NCBI GenBank assembly: GCA_003427395.1
Contig: BFEA01000038.1
Span: 1,997,759-2,023,823, forward strand
DNA from: Chara braunii
Lineage: Eukaryota > Streptophyta > Charophyceae > Charales > Characeae
Direction: 5' to 3'
DNA length: 26,065 bases
Part shown: in pieces, positions 1 through 8,269 of the stretch
How the letters are laid out: each line of letters opens with the position of its first letter
Position numbering within the stretch: the stretch's first letter is position 1
Program-made: the position numbers and the translations under genes
Notes under the pieces: model-generated
Told to the model about the DNA's origin: nothing
The model's database searches: none
The model's input: the letters and a program-made list of their open reading frames with translations, nothing else

Positions 1-35
1 AATCATGTATAAAGACCCTTAGTAAGAGATAAGAC
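1..35 (+). other. Chimeric scrap of gypsy reverse transcriptase
   Basis: These 35 bases are identical to 14388-14422, which lie immediately after the YIDD catalytic codons of the gypsy reverse transcriptase. The match stops exactly where the adapter begins at 36. This is seen directly. The inference is that it is one end of a mate-pair fragment, joined artificially to the next block. Confidence 0.93.
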
Positions 36-73
36 CTGTCTCTTATACACATCTAGATGTGTATAAGAGACAG
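36..73. other. Nextera mate-pair junction adapter (artifact)
   Basis: CTGTCTCTTATACACATCT is followed directly by its reverse complement AGATGTGTATAAGAGACAG. This is the Tn5 mosaic end in the duplicated form produced when Nextera mate-pair fragments are circularised. It is library sequence and not part of the genome. Translated on the minus strand it gives the well-known contaminant peptide containing THLDVYKRQ. Confidence 0.98.
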
Positions 74-100
74 GTATATATATTATATATACATTATAAG

Positions 101-130
<30 letters not shown>
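101..130 (+). repeat. Poly(A) tract, 30 A
   Basis: An uninterrupted run of 30 A follows a TA-rich stretch (74-99) and precedes a GC-rich palindrome cluster. The same order (AT-rich, A-rich, palindrome cluster) occurs at 1745-1884, so it is read as part of the short hairpin-cluster element. It is not the tail of the minus-strand LINE, which would appear as poly(T) on this strand. Confidence 0.9.
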
Positions 131-132
<2 letters not shown>

Positions 133-217
133 GTACGCGTATGCTGGTTTCTTGGCACGTACGCGTACGTGCGCATACGTACGCGTATGCACCACATACG
201 CGTAAGTGGTGCTACCC
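131..217 (+). mobile_element. Right end of a short hairpin-cluster element (CGTACGCG motif)
   Basis: A dense set of overlapping short palindromes is built on TACGCGTA and CGTACGCG (for example GCACGTACGCGTACGTGC). It ends in GTGCTACCC at 209-217. The reverse complement of that end, GGGTAGCAC, starts the related cluster at 3714, and GTGCTAC also ends the insertion at 1595-1898. The left part of this element is missing because the adapter junction cuts it off. The assignment to one family with the later copies is inference from shared architecture. Confidence 0.65.
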
Positions 218-235
218 AAATTTTATAAGTTGATT

Positions 236-1594
236 TCACAATAAGGGTGTGGAAAAACTACTTATAGTCTCTATTGAATTTTCATTGAATTTTCTTGGAG
301 AACTCCATGTCCAGTTGATTGGGACAAAGGGTAGTTTGAAAATGGGAGTCTTCCTTAATACTCTAATTCTAAAAAATTGGTCGACCTGTACCCATTTTGT
401 TTGGCCATCTACTTTGGGAATGAGAGTGTGATCTTTTGAAAGTTCATACAATTCCAAGAATATGTCCCCATTTGAAAATTTTTCTAGAACGTTGTCAATT
501 TCATGGGGATGATCCTTGATTGCTACCCAATCATTTATTACCATCTTGGGTCATTTTTGAAGAATTCAAACCCAATCCAGAGGTATTAGTCATATTATTC
601 TGCCAAACCCTTTCTTAGGATGATGACAATAACCAAGATGTTCCTTCAAGACAGGTAAGGCAATTCAATCATTTTTCTCGCAATCCCACAAATCTTTTAT
701 TTTCAAGATTCCTCGTTTAACCCAACTACTTCAAGGGAAGTCCATACAATGAAGAACGCACCCTTGGGAGTCTCTAATCCATTGATTATTGAAGAGAGAT
801 TTTTGACACACCTTTTCCCATCTATCTAGGGAAACCTTATCGTTCAGAGGTAATTTTCCCCATGTCTTGAGTAAAGAGACTCAAAAAATATATTTGCAAA
901 GGTCGTCTCTAGCTGCCTTTCTGTCAGAGGGTATTTGCCCTTGTTGACCTTTATGCGTATTCTCACGAAGAGGCTATGAACGATTTTTCGAGCCAGAGAA
1001 AAGGGTGCATCATTTTTGATGTTTGGGGAGCTAAACATTTGATTTGTTCCGAAGCTAGTGTTTTCCATGGTGTCCATGGGTTAAAAAGAAGACGCTTTAT
1101 CCATTGAATAGATAAAGTCATGGCTTGAGTAGCTGGGTCAATAATCTCCAATCCGCCCCTAGATTTAGGTTGAATAACTGATTGCTAGACAACTGTACTG
1201 ATTACGTTCTTCAATTCATGGTTACCTCTTCATAAGAAGGTTGATAACTTCCGTTGGAATGTTCTAAGTGTTGCCTTATTCAGAACCCATATGACAAACT
1301 TATGCCAGATGGAGGCAAGGATGATATTATTGATAGTCAAGGTACGACCTAGTAATGAAGCATGTTTATTCTTTCATAATTTAAACTTAATTTGAGCATT
1401 TTGAGTAGTTCATTCATTATTTGTTTTTTGTCTTCCTTCTGCAGAAAGAGAAATTCTCAATACTCTGATAGGAGTATCTACGGGGAGTCACTTGATACAG
1501 GGTAAATCCGGAGGTGTACCTCCTTGATGGTGAATCTACCAACCTATAGTCTTACTTCCCCAATTAATCTTCAGGTCAGATAGATGACAAAAGT
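236..1594 (-). pseudogene. LINE C-terminal region (relic)
   Basis: Read on the minus strand, this is the post-catalytic part of a non-LTR retrotransposon ORF2-like protein, downstream of the palm domain at 1899-3600. Recognisable pieces in order are DLKINW (about 1560), TPIRVL around 1470, GRTLTINNIILASIWHKF around 1350-1300, and PKSRGGLEIIDPATQAM around 1165-1120. The last two match the conserved 'GR..LI...L...LW' and 'PK..GGLG...P..Q' blocks of L1/Tad-like LINEs. A 102-codon open stretch (544-236) may be the C-terminus. Stops and frame changes are scattered throughout, so it is not functional. No RNase H, poly(A) tail or target-site duplication was seen. Confidence 0.75.
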
Positions 1595-1665
1595 TCGGAG
1601 GCGAATGGAAACATAAAAAATATTTTGTAAAAACAAAAACGTTCTCAGAAACATCTGAAAACAAT

Positions 1666-1760
1666 ATATGTTATGTAAAATAACAATACAAGCAACTTTT
1701 GCCTGAGAGTCATGTTCAAATTCGTAGCCAATCATGAGTTAAAAATCAAAAACCGAAAAA
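1666..1760 (+). repeat. Shared AT-rich core, copy a
   Basis: This is one of four aligned copies of a core of about 95 bp. Conserved blocks are TATGTTATG, ACAACTTTTG, GAGTCAT, AATTC, and GAGTTAAAAATCAAA. The companion copies are at 3861, 4030 and (inverted) 4178. It sits centrally in the element inserted at 1595-1898. Confidence 0.85.
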
Positions 1761-1799
1761 TAATATGCATATATATATATTTTTTACGAAAAAAAATTA

Positions 1800-1884
1800 T
1801 GTTCGCCCGAACATGTTCGCAAGCTGTTCGCGCAAATGCGCGAACACGTTCGTGCGAACATGAAGGGGCGCGAACACGTTCGCC
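1800..1884. repeat. GTTCG/CGAAC palindrome cluster
   Basis: Multiple overlapping GTTCG and CGAAC words form hairpins. The best is TGTTCGCGCA at 1825-1834 pairing perfectly with TGCGCGAACA at 1837-1846 across a 2-base loop; GCGAACACGTTCGC is another, near 1870. It is GC-rich within AT-rich DNA and occupies the same place in its element as the CGTACGCG cluster at 131-217. Confidence 0.85.
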
Positions 1885-1898
1885 GTGCTACGCAGAAT

Positions 1899-3600
1899 AA
1901 AACTTATCCATAAGTTTTTTAATTTCCTATAAATTTGCTTGAGATGCATCCAGATCATTGACGAAGAGAGAACAAATCGGGATGGCCCGGAGGAGACCTG
2001 GGTACGTTTGTTATCCTTATGATGACGCAAGTTTGTTGTTAATGCTTCCATAATAATTACAAAAAGATCGCGAGCAATTGAATCTCCTTGCCGAACTGAT
2101 CTTTGCAAGGGAATAGGGGGCACTGCATTACCATTAACCATGACTCTGGTAGTGACATTACAATGTAGAATCCGAACCTATTTTCTGAAACTCAGGCCAA
2201 AGTTAAGTTTCTTTAGGCATTTATCAACAAAAAAAACAATCCATAGGATCGTATGTCTTTTTCAAAGTCAATAAATATGAAGCCTCATTATGTTTAGATT
2301 GACGAGTAAGTCTGATTAGCTCATTAATTAGCAAAACATTCTCATGAATATTCCTTCATGAAATGAACCCTGTCTGCGCCAGATGGATAATATCTGTGAT
2401 AACTTTGGACATCTGATCATCCAAGACTTTAGCCACCAATTTATAAACAACAGTGAGTAGTGTAATAGGCTAGTTGTTTCGAATATTGTTTTTTTCTCCT
2501 TTCTTATATAGTAGAGTTAAGACTCCTTGACCCACAAATTCTCTCATTGTCCCTGAAGTCCAGACTGCATGATAGAAGTTCATGTGGTCTTCTAAGACAG
2601 AGTCTCATAAAGTCTCTCAAAATTTCTTAGGAAGTTCATAAATCCCAGGTGTTTTTTCCTCTTCCATTAGCATTAGCGTTGTCCAAATCTCCTCTTTAGT
2701 TAGGGTTTTTCCATAAAATATTTTTGTTGCTTGGATAATGTTTGAGTGAGAGGAAGTAAGAAATATTATATTTCCTTGGTTCATTGGATCATTGGGATGA
2801 CACTATTTTTCAAAGTGTAAAGGTTTTTAAAAAAGTCACGAGCCAATTTAGTATTTGTCGGAGTTGTGGTGGTCCATAGAGTTTTCTTATTGAAAGAATC
2901 TTCTAACGCCTCTATTACTGTCCTGCCTATCCTTGCTCTACCCATTGCAAATAACCGAGTTTCCATTGCCCCTTTTATGTTATGATGTCTAAGTTTTCCC
3001 CTGATTCTCAATCTTTGTCATTTATACTTCATCTGGGTCAGTAGTTGATCCTCTAAGTATTGTATTTCATTGTCAATTGACTTTAGTGTTTCTTGATCAT
3101 ATGACTCGGTTTCTATCTGTTGTAGTTCCTGAACTCTATCAAGGAGTTGTTTTTCCTTAGAATGTTTCTCTAATTTTAGTATTTTGGAATATTCATTGCA
3201 TTTACGTTGTTGAACGATTTTATATTGTTTTTAATGGTATCTTTTTTATCCCTCAAAAAATTTTACACGTCCTGTAAATAATCAACAAAGTTATCCTGTT
3301 TAAGATGATACGTATTTAGTTTATAATAGTCTCTCCCGTGATCTGGTTTCTTTCGAAACGAGAAAACAGCGACGCACATTACATGATCCAACCAAGGGCA
3401 GGGACCTCTTGGAAAATTTTATGCAACTTGCAATGCCCCTTGTAGTTCTTGTGCCACCAGAATTAAGTCAATCCGAAACTTCATATTTTGTCTTGCTAGA
3501 CCTGCCTCTAAGCCAGTGTCTAACGCACGACAGACCTATGGCAACATTTTCCCTATTCAGGGTGGATTGCCAGAGTCGCCACCTGTCAAAATATAGTATA
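1899..3600 (-). pseudogene. LINE endonuclease end and reverse transcriptase (relic)
   Basis: On the minus strand this reads as a degenerate non-LTR retrotransposon protein. From N to C: an endonuclease tail with RIDLILVAQEL (about 3460), the linker motif GRDYYKLNTYHL (about 3330), LRIRG and ARDFFKNLYT (3011-2800), TPGIYELP (about 2650), LYKKGEKNNIRN then PITLLTVVYKLVAK (about 2510-2420), AQTGF (about 2370), ENVLLINEL (about 2340), IDFEK (about 2270, reached only by changing frame), VNGNAVPPIPL and SVRQGDSIARDLF (2140-2050), and FVND in place of the usual FADD (about 1955). In-frame stops and several small indels disable it. The element is 5'-truncated within the endonuclease. Family-level similarity is to L1/Tad-like LINEs. 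Confidence 0.8.
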
Positions 3601-3713
3601 ATTCCTCTAAACTAAGAAAATTTCGGCAACCCTTCCCGTAGGAAAAGTGTCTTCTCATAATTCATAATAACTCAAATATGAAAACAAAAACCAAACTCTA
3701 ATTCTAGAAAGCA

Positions 3714-3835
3714 GGGTAGCACGGCGTACGTGTATGCGGGTTGCGCGTACACGCGTACACGTATTCCTGTACGCGACACATACACGCGTACACGTACTCC
3801 CGTACGTGGGAATACGTTAAAAAAAAAAAAAAAAA
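3714..3835 (+). mobile_element. Left end of a hairpin-cluster element (CGTACACG motif)
   Basis: It starts with GGGTAGCAC (3714-3722), the exact reverse complement of the GTGCTACCC end at 209-217. Overlapping CGTACACG, ACGCGTAC and CGTACG words follow to about 3816, then a 17-A run at 3819-3835. The core copy at 3861 follows. Relative to the left copy at 131-217 the structure is inverted, as expected for two opposite ends of one element type. Confidence 0.65.
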
Positions 3836-3860
3836 GTCATCAAAAAAATCTAAAACAAAA

Positions 3861-3957
3861 CTACGTTATGAAAAATGATATTTCAAACAACTTTTCGCTG
3901 AGATGCACCTCGAAATTCTGTCCAAAACGCGAGTTAAAAATCAAAGACACAAAAAAC
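3861..3957 (+). repeat. Shared AT-rich core, copy b
   Basis: It aligns with copies a, c and d through TTATG, CAAACAACTTTT, GAAATTC and an exact GAGTTAAAAATCAAA match to copy a. It follows the palindrome cluster and A-run at 3714-3835 and probably belongs to the same insertion. Confidence 0.85.
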
Positions 3958-4029
3958 AAATAAATCGAAATAATAAAAGAAAACTAGGAAAAAAACACAC
4001 AAAAATAAAAACAAACTTCTATAACAAAT

Positions 4030-4126
4030 ATATGTTATGCAGAAACATGATACAAAAAACTTTTGTATGGGAGTCATCCCCGAATTCCCAACCAAACTCG
4101 AGTAAGAAATTAAGAGTTAAAAAAAA
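4030..4126 (+). repeat. Shared AT-rich core, copy c
   Basis: Matching blocks include ATATGTTATGCAGAA, ATGATACAAA, GGGAGTCAT and CCCGAATTCC. It is closest to copy d, which lies inverted about 50 bp downstream. Together c and d could form a long imperfect stem. Confidence 0.88.
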
Positions 4127-4177
4127 GGTAATATTATCATAATAATTAAAAAACAATTAAAAAATATTTTTTTAATG

Positions 4178-4273
4178 TGTTAAGGTTTTTGATTTTTAAA
4201 TCGAGCATGGTTTGGAATTCGGGTATGACTCCCAGACAAATGTTGTTTGTATCATTATTCTGCAAAACATACT
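4178..4273 (-). repeat. Shared AT-rich core, copy d (inverted)
   Basis: The reverse complement shows TATGTTTTGCAGAATAATG, TGGGAGTCATACCCGAATTC, and TTTAAAAATCAAAAACC, matching copies a-c. It is oriented opposite to the other three. On its outer side it is followed by an A-rich run (poly-T on this strand) and a TCCGGAC palindrome cluster. Confidence 0.88.
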
Positions 4274-4292
4274 TTTTTTCTAGGTTACCAAT

Positions 4293-4357
4293 GGTCCGGA
4301 GACCGGACATCTCCCCCGGACGTCTCCCCCTTCCGTCGTCCGGATTTCCGGACGACG
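4293..4357. repeat. TCCGGAC palindrome cluster with 11-bp hairpin
   Basis: There are repeated GTCCGG and CCGGAC words. A perfect 11-bp stem is formed by CGTCGTCCGGA at 4334-4344 and TCCGGACGACG at 4347-4357, with a 2-base spacer. It is a third cluster type, adjacent to core copy d. Confidence 0.88.
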
Positions 4358-4471
4358 CCTTTTTGACACTAAAAAATAAAAATAAAAAAAATGACAGTGT
4401 TGCGCATGGCCTAGAGACCCCTTACAAAAACTTTTAGATTTTTCTGAGCATTTGCTGATAGGGTGGTATTT

Positions 4472-4528
4472 GGGGGGGGAGGGGGGGGTACAAGGGGTTT
4501 TGGTGGGGATAGGAGGGGTATAGGTGGG
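4472..4528 (+). repeat. G-rich tract with quadruplex potential
   Basis: Two runs of eight G (4472-4479, 4481-4488) are followed by four runs of GGGG at 4494, 4504, 4514 and 4525 with short spacers. Six runs of four or more G within 57 bp satisfy simple G-quadruplex rules. No gene is adjacent, and assembly accuracy in the long G runs is doubtful. Confidence 0.8.
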
Positions 4529-4618
4529 GATTAGAATCTTTGAAGATTTTTATCTTTTTTTCTACTGGCTCAAATAAGCCAAAATTTTGGTGGCATACAC
4601 CTTATGCAAGGTAGAAGC

Positions 4619-4656
4619 CTGTCTCTTATACACATCTAGATGTGTATAAGAGACAG
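4619..4656. other. Nextera mate-pair junction adapter, second copy (artifact)
   Basis: The same perfect 38-bp mosaic-end palindrome as at 36-73. Sequence left of it is AT-rich and right of it is clearly GC-richer. It marks an artificial join, so neighbours across it should not be treated as linked. Confidence 0.98.
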
Positions 4657-6650
4657 GTTATAGACGTCGCAACAGTGAACTTCAGCACCGGGCAGTGCCG
4701 TAGTCGCTTCGTAGCAAAAACAGAGAACGGTAGTTTGCACAGTCATACTAGCACAACCCCGCAAGCCGGTGGCTTACCAACAGTAGCCCAGTACCGTAAT
4801 TCGGCAAACCCAATCAGCTCAGCAACTTCAGATCTCAACCAGTTGGCTGCTTGGACTGCAGGGGACTCTCCCTCCGAGACTAGTCCCCACGATATGAGAG
4901 AGACTACCTCACAATCCAACTTAAACCCCACCATATCTGCTTACTCGTTTGCAAACAGTACGCCCGTCTACTCCCAGCCTCGCAAGCTCGCGCCACCTGT
5001 TTAACCACTCCCCACTGTAGAGTGGGCAAGGTACCAGTCAGCCAGCCCAGCATGCACCCTGCCGTTGGCCCGTTGCCGCTTCGACCGATGGGATGGGCCA
5101 TGCGCTGGCCGGCAAGTAAACTCCCACCCCCCTTCGGCCCGCCTCCCGCTACTTCCTCCCTCTAATTACCTCGAGGAGGTGATCTGGGCGACACCAAGGT
5201 CGACTGACACAAGTAGTGCCCCCTTGACAATGAGCCCACGGGTTCTCCGACAGTGTGGCGATCAACACCTTTTCCAAGTCAAGCCTACTGCTGTGCCAAA
5301 CCTGGCAAATGGAGACAAACTCGCCGGATATAGCGATGGAGCATAACACTTATAATCACTACCGCAAACCGCAAAGATTTCACCCATGAGAAACCAACCC
5401 GCTTGGTGAGGAAAACCACAGCCTGTCGCAGAAGGAGATCTTCGCGCCAGGGGACAACATCGAAGGAAGGGGATGACGATAAACCTGCTATCCATCTCGC
5501 CCTACTTCGGAGCCTCCGAATCGCCTCTTGTCCCGCCCATTTTCATCGGGTAACGGGTGGGTCTTCACTTTCTACTCGCTCCCACTCTTACTCGTCTCCG
5601 TCATGGCTCGTTCCTTCCCTGCGTGCACCTGGCATAGCTCTTCGTCCAGGTTCACTGGCTTTTGCTAGGTGTTAAACCTGTTGCCTCCACCTCGCTGCAC
5701 AGCCCCAGCGCCCGTCACTGTCTGCCCTTCTCACCGCCTTGTCGTTTCTTCCCCTATTGAACGTACCCGACACGAAATCACGTCCAGGTTCGTTCCTCCT
5801 NCTCTGGCTTCCGCTGCTGCNCCCCGCCACTCTCCTTAGCTCGCTTCGCCTCGACTCTTTAGCCCCTGTTCCCCCTTCGCTGTCACTCCACCCGCTGCGT
5901 TTTACTTCTTTTTATTTTTTATTTTTTTTCCGGCCCCGCTCGCTTTCTGCCTTCACTACTACTCCCTTGTCGAGTCAATCCGCCACCCGACGTCTTAGTG
6001 CGGGTCAGTCCGACAGCGCTTCCGTATGGCTTATGGGTCAAAATGTATGAAACGAGAAGCGCTGCCCCTCCTTTATACTTCCAACCGCCAGCGGTAGTAC
6101 CGTTGCAGGCCTCCTCCATGAGCCTGCCCCACTCAGATATAGCCCCTTACTCAGGTCCCAGTGGGCCTTCCCATACCCAAGTTTTTTGTGGCAACTCATG
6201 GGCAACCTACACTGCCCCGCTGCTAAGATCGCGGACCTCAGAACTGGTAACGGCCCCAGGGGCAAGAGTGGTGTAAGTAAAATGGTGTTAGTAAAAGCGG
6301 AATAAAAATAGTAAAAATTTTAAACCCGAAAGCAAAAGAGGTGACTTGACGAAGAACGGACCACAGGGCCTGCCACCGCTCTCTCCGCCCCTGCTGAGCG
6401 GGCCCGCGACCGGACTTCCCTAATAAAAACTGTGGGGGATAGTCCCGCGGGACTCTCTACCCCTCAGTCTCTTCGCCGCTCCATTGCTCCTATGTGGCCG
6501 CCCGCTGGTCTCGATTCTCGCACCTTCACAATAACAGTCCAATGTCGTAACCTATAGGGCTAGGCCCAAGCCTGAGACCAACATGCGCGGTGTCGCACTT
6601 TTTCCCAGTCAGGCCTCTTCAGGCCAGAAAGCCAACAGGCTGTCACGCAA
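4657..6650. other. GC-rich region without recognised genes
   Basis: Composition is GC- and pyrimidine-biased, especially 5500-5960. Open frames here are short, overlap on both strands and match nothing I recognise. The longest plus frame (ending at 5004) takes its start codon from the adapter, so its start is not real. Ambiguous bases occur at 5801 and 5821. A small direct repeat, CGTCCAGGTTC, occurs near 5643 and 5781. Perhaps it is promoter, UTR or repeat DNA, but nothing decides this. Confidence 0.6.
6441..6454. repeat. 14-bp perfect palindrome AGTCCCGCGGGACT
   Basis: A perfect palindrome flanked by GGGG on the left (6434-6438) and CCCC on the right (about 6460), giving a longer interrupted stem. 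Such hairpins occur near the starts of fungal LTRs, but no LTR could be delimited here. Confidence 0.7.
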
Positions 6651-7194
6651 GATTTTTTATGTGTCTTCAATAAATAAAATAAATTAAATAAAGCGAATAC
6701 CTTCGTGTTGTGTGCGTCCGGCTTCGAGCGAGACCCTTCAATTGCGACCTTCGCCAGTCCCCGGTCTTAGGAATCTGTTATTTTGATTCAGAACAGCAAA
6801 GAATCATGAAAATAATAATCATAAAACTCTGATATGTCATGCATGCATCAATTTTGCCAGTTTTCTAATTTTGACAACCGTGACAGAATCATCAGGAGAG
6901 ACACAACCATTAGCAAAAACAATGCAAAAACAAGAATGAATGACTGGAGCAAAGACAAAGTTAAATCAACTTAAATGAGGGAAGAATGAGAACTCATAAT
7001 AGTCTCAGAAAGTACACATGGAAGAGAGCATGGCCAACACTAGTCTCGAGTCCTCACTCATCCCTCTGGGTCAGACTCTCAGTCTCTCATTTTGCTGTAT
7101 ATCTCTTGTGCTTCATGCCATGTCTTCGTACTCTCTGATGTTGTGGTCTCTGGATGTAGAGCCACCTGAAGCCAGCAAGCTCTGAACACTTCCA

Positions 7195-7743
7195 TCAAAG
7201 GTACATGACCCGAAAGTCAATCATGGAACAAAACTTTTCCCATAGAGTGGGGAGATAAGGCTGAGAAAAGATCCCCCATCTGAGATGCGGGAGCTCGGAA
7301 GGCTCTGTCAAAGCATGATAGTCAATCTGTGCTGGCGAGATGTACCTCTTAGCCAAGTCTACCAAGTCGCTCCAGCAAAACTCATCAGTGAGTAGGAAAG
7401 AGACTGACGGCTTGGGATAGCGAACGTAGAGTTTGGGCCCAAAGCTGCAGATCAGTTTGGCACGACTCTCATCAAACTCACACTTTCTTTGCTCAAGATA
7501 GCTGGCTGCCGAAATCCAGACTGAGTCGAAGTGCTCATGGGTCTCTTTGCCTTTCTTCACATAAAGTCTCAAGTCATGGATGACACCCTCTGCAAAACTG
7601 GTATGGACAGCGAAGATTGACAAATCTCCCTGTCTGAAACAAGATGCACTGACATACTGATACTGAATTGCCTCCTTGAGTGCAATCTGATTGAGATTGG
7701 TCAACACTGACTCGCTGAACGGAAATGACTGGACTATCCTCAT
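7195..7743 (-). CDS. Hypothetical protein or exon
   Basis: A 182-codon open frame, open a further 16 codons upstream (to about 7791) before a stop. The predicted product is soluble-looking, mixed charged and hydrophobic, without signal peptide, membrane segment or low-complexity runs. It has several aromatic-rich stretches such as WISAASYLEQ and FCWSDLVDLAKRYI. I do not recognise the family. The codon and amino-acid make-up looks more protein-like than the surrounding frames. It lies downstream, on the same strand, of the open frame at 7952-8266, and an intron of about 100-170 bp could join them, but no splice pair is clearly favoured. It may be a gene exon or a transposon ORF. Confidence 0.4.
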   Translation of the reverse strand: MRIVQSFPFSESVLTNLNQIALKEAIQYQYVSASCFRQGDLSIFAVHTSFAEGVIHDLRLYVKKGKETHEHFDSVWISAASYLEQRKCEFDESRAKLICSFGPKLYVRYPKPSVSFLLTDEFCWSDLVDLAKRYISPAQIDYHALTEPSELPHLRWGIFSQPYLPTLWEKFCSMIDFRVMYL

Positions 7744-7951
7744 GAGTATGACGGCTGTTGTCTCTCTGACTTTCTCAGGTTCGAGACTGCTTCAACCGTT
7801 GATCGTGCCCCGGTGAAGTAGTGTCTAGCTGATTCCGCTGCTTGTGTTTTGATGAGATACCGTATATCTGATTGTGACCAATTTCGGTTCTGGTTTGTCT
7901 TTCCTAGTTCATTTCTGCATGATTCATGCCTGTTTCTCTTGGAGTGGATAA

Positions 7952-8266
7952 TTAGATTTCCCTATAACCGGCAACAACTCTACATGCTTCCTCAACGAAA
8001 CCCACTAAAGAGATGGTACTGCGCAGTCTCCCATCGGCCCCGTGGAGGTAGTAGGTGTATTCTATTTTTGTATCATTCTTCACCTGTGTCAAGGCATATT
8101 CCATCATGAACCTCGTCATGCGACGGAGATTCTCAATTACTTTCTGCTCCCAGCCCTCGGTACTGCCCCGACGAAGTGAACAAGTTACTCTTGCTGTGTT
8201 TCTGTCCTCCATTTCTTTGCTGAGTCCTACCGCATTAGTCTTGGGGTACGAAACTGGGGGTTCTTA
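7952..8266 (-). CDS. Hypothetical protein or upstream exon
   Basis: An open frame on the minus strand from about 8266, with the first ATG at 8212, to a stop at 7952. From the ATG it encodes 86 residues, including a charged amphipathic stretch (EQKVIENLRRMTRFMMEY) and YTYYLHGADGR. The family is not recognised. It could be an exon preceding 7195-7743, or an independent remnant. No TATA box or polyadenylation signal was clearly placed. Confidence 0.35.
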
Positions 8267-8269
8267 GAA

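Larger units (their letters stand above)
1595..1898 (+). mobile_element. Short hairpin-cluster element inserted in the LINE
   Basis: About 304 bp of non-LINE sequence separates two LINE segments that are adjacent in intact elements: KKLMDKF on one side and CHLSDLKINW on the other. It is flanked by AAAAGTT (1588-1594) and AAAACTT (about 1898-1904), a possible 7-bp target-site duplication with one mismatch. From left to right it has GGCGAA near the start, A-rich DNA, the shared core (1666-1760), TA-rich and A-rich DNA, a GTTCG/CGAAC palindrome cluster, and GTGCTAC near the end. It has no coding capacity, so it would be non-autonomous. The exact boundaries are uncertain by several bases. Confidence 0.7.

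Noticed and set aside
36-73. 38-bp perfect palindrome as a natural terminal inverted repeat
   Set aside because: The sequence is exactly the duplicated Tn5 mosaic end of Nextera libraries and recurs unchanged at 4619-4656.
101-130. Poly(A) as the tail of the LINE
   Set aside because: The LINE is on the minus strand, so its tail would be poly(T) here. The A run belongs to the hairpin-cluster element layout.
3-239. Minus-strand ORF spanning the window start
   Set aside because: It translates the adapter (THLDVYKRQ peptide) and the poly(A) tract as poly-Phe; it is an artefact of the chimera.
4642-5004. 120-codon plus ORF
   Set aside because: The start codon lies in the adapter and no known motif is present.
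5980-6290. Minus-strand promoter with TATAAAG near 6071
   Set aside because: A single motif with no plausible ORF downstream.
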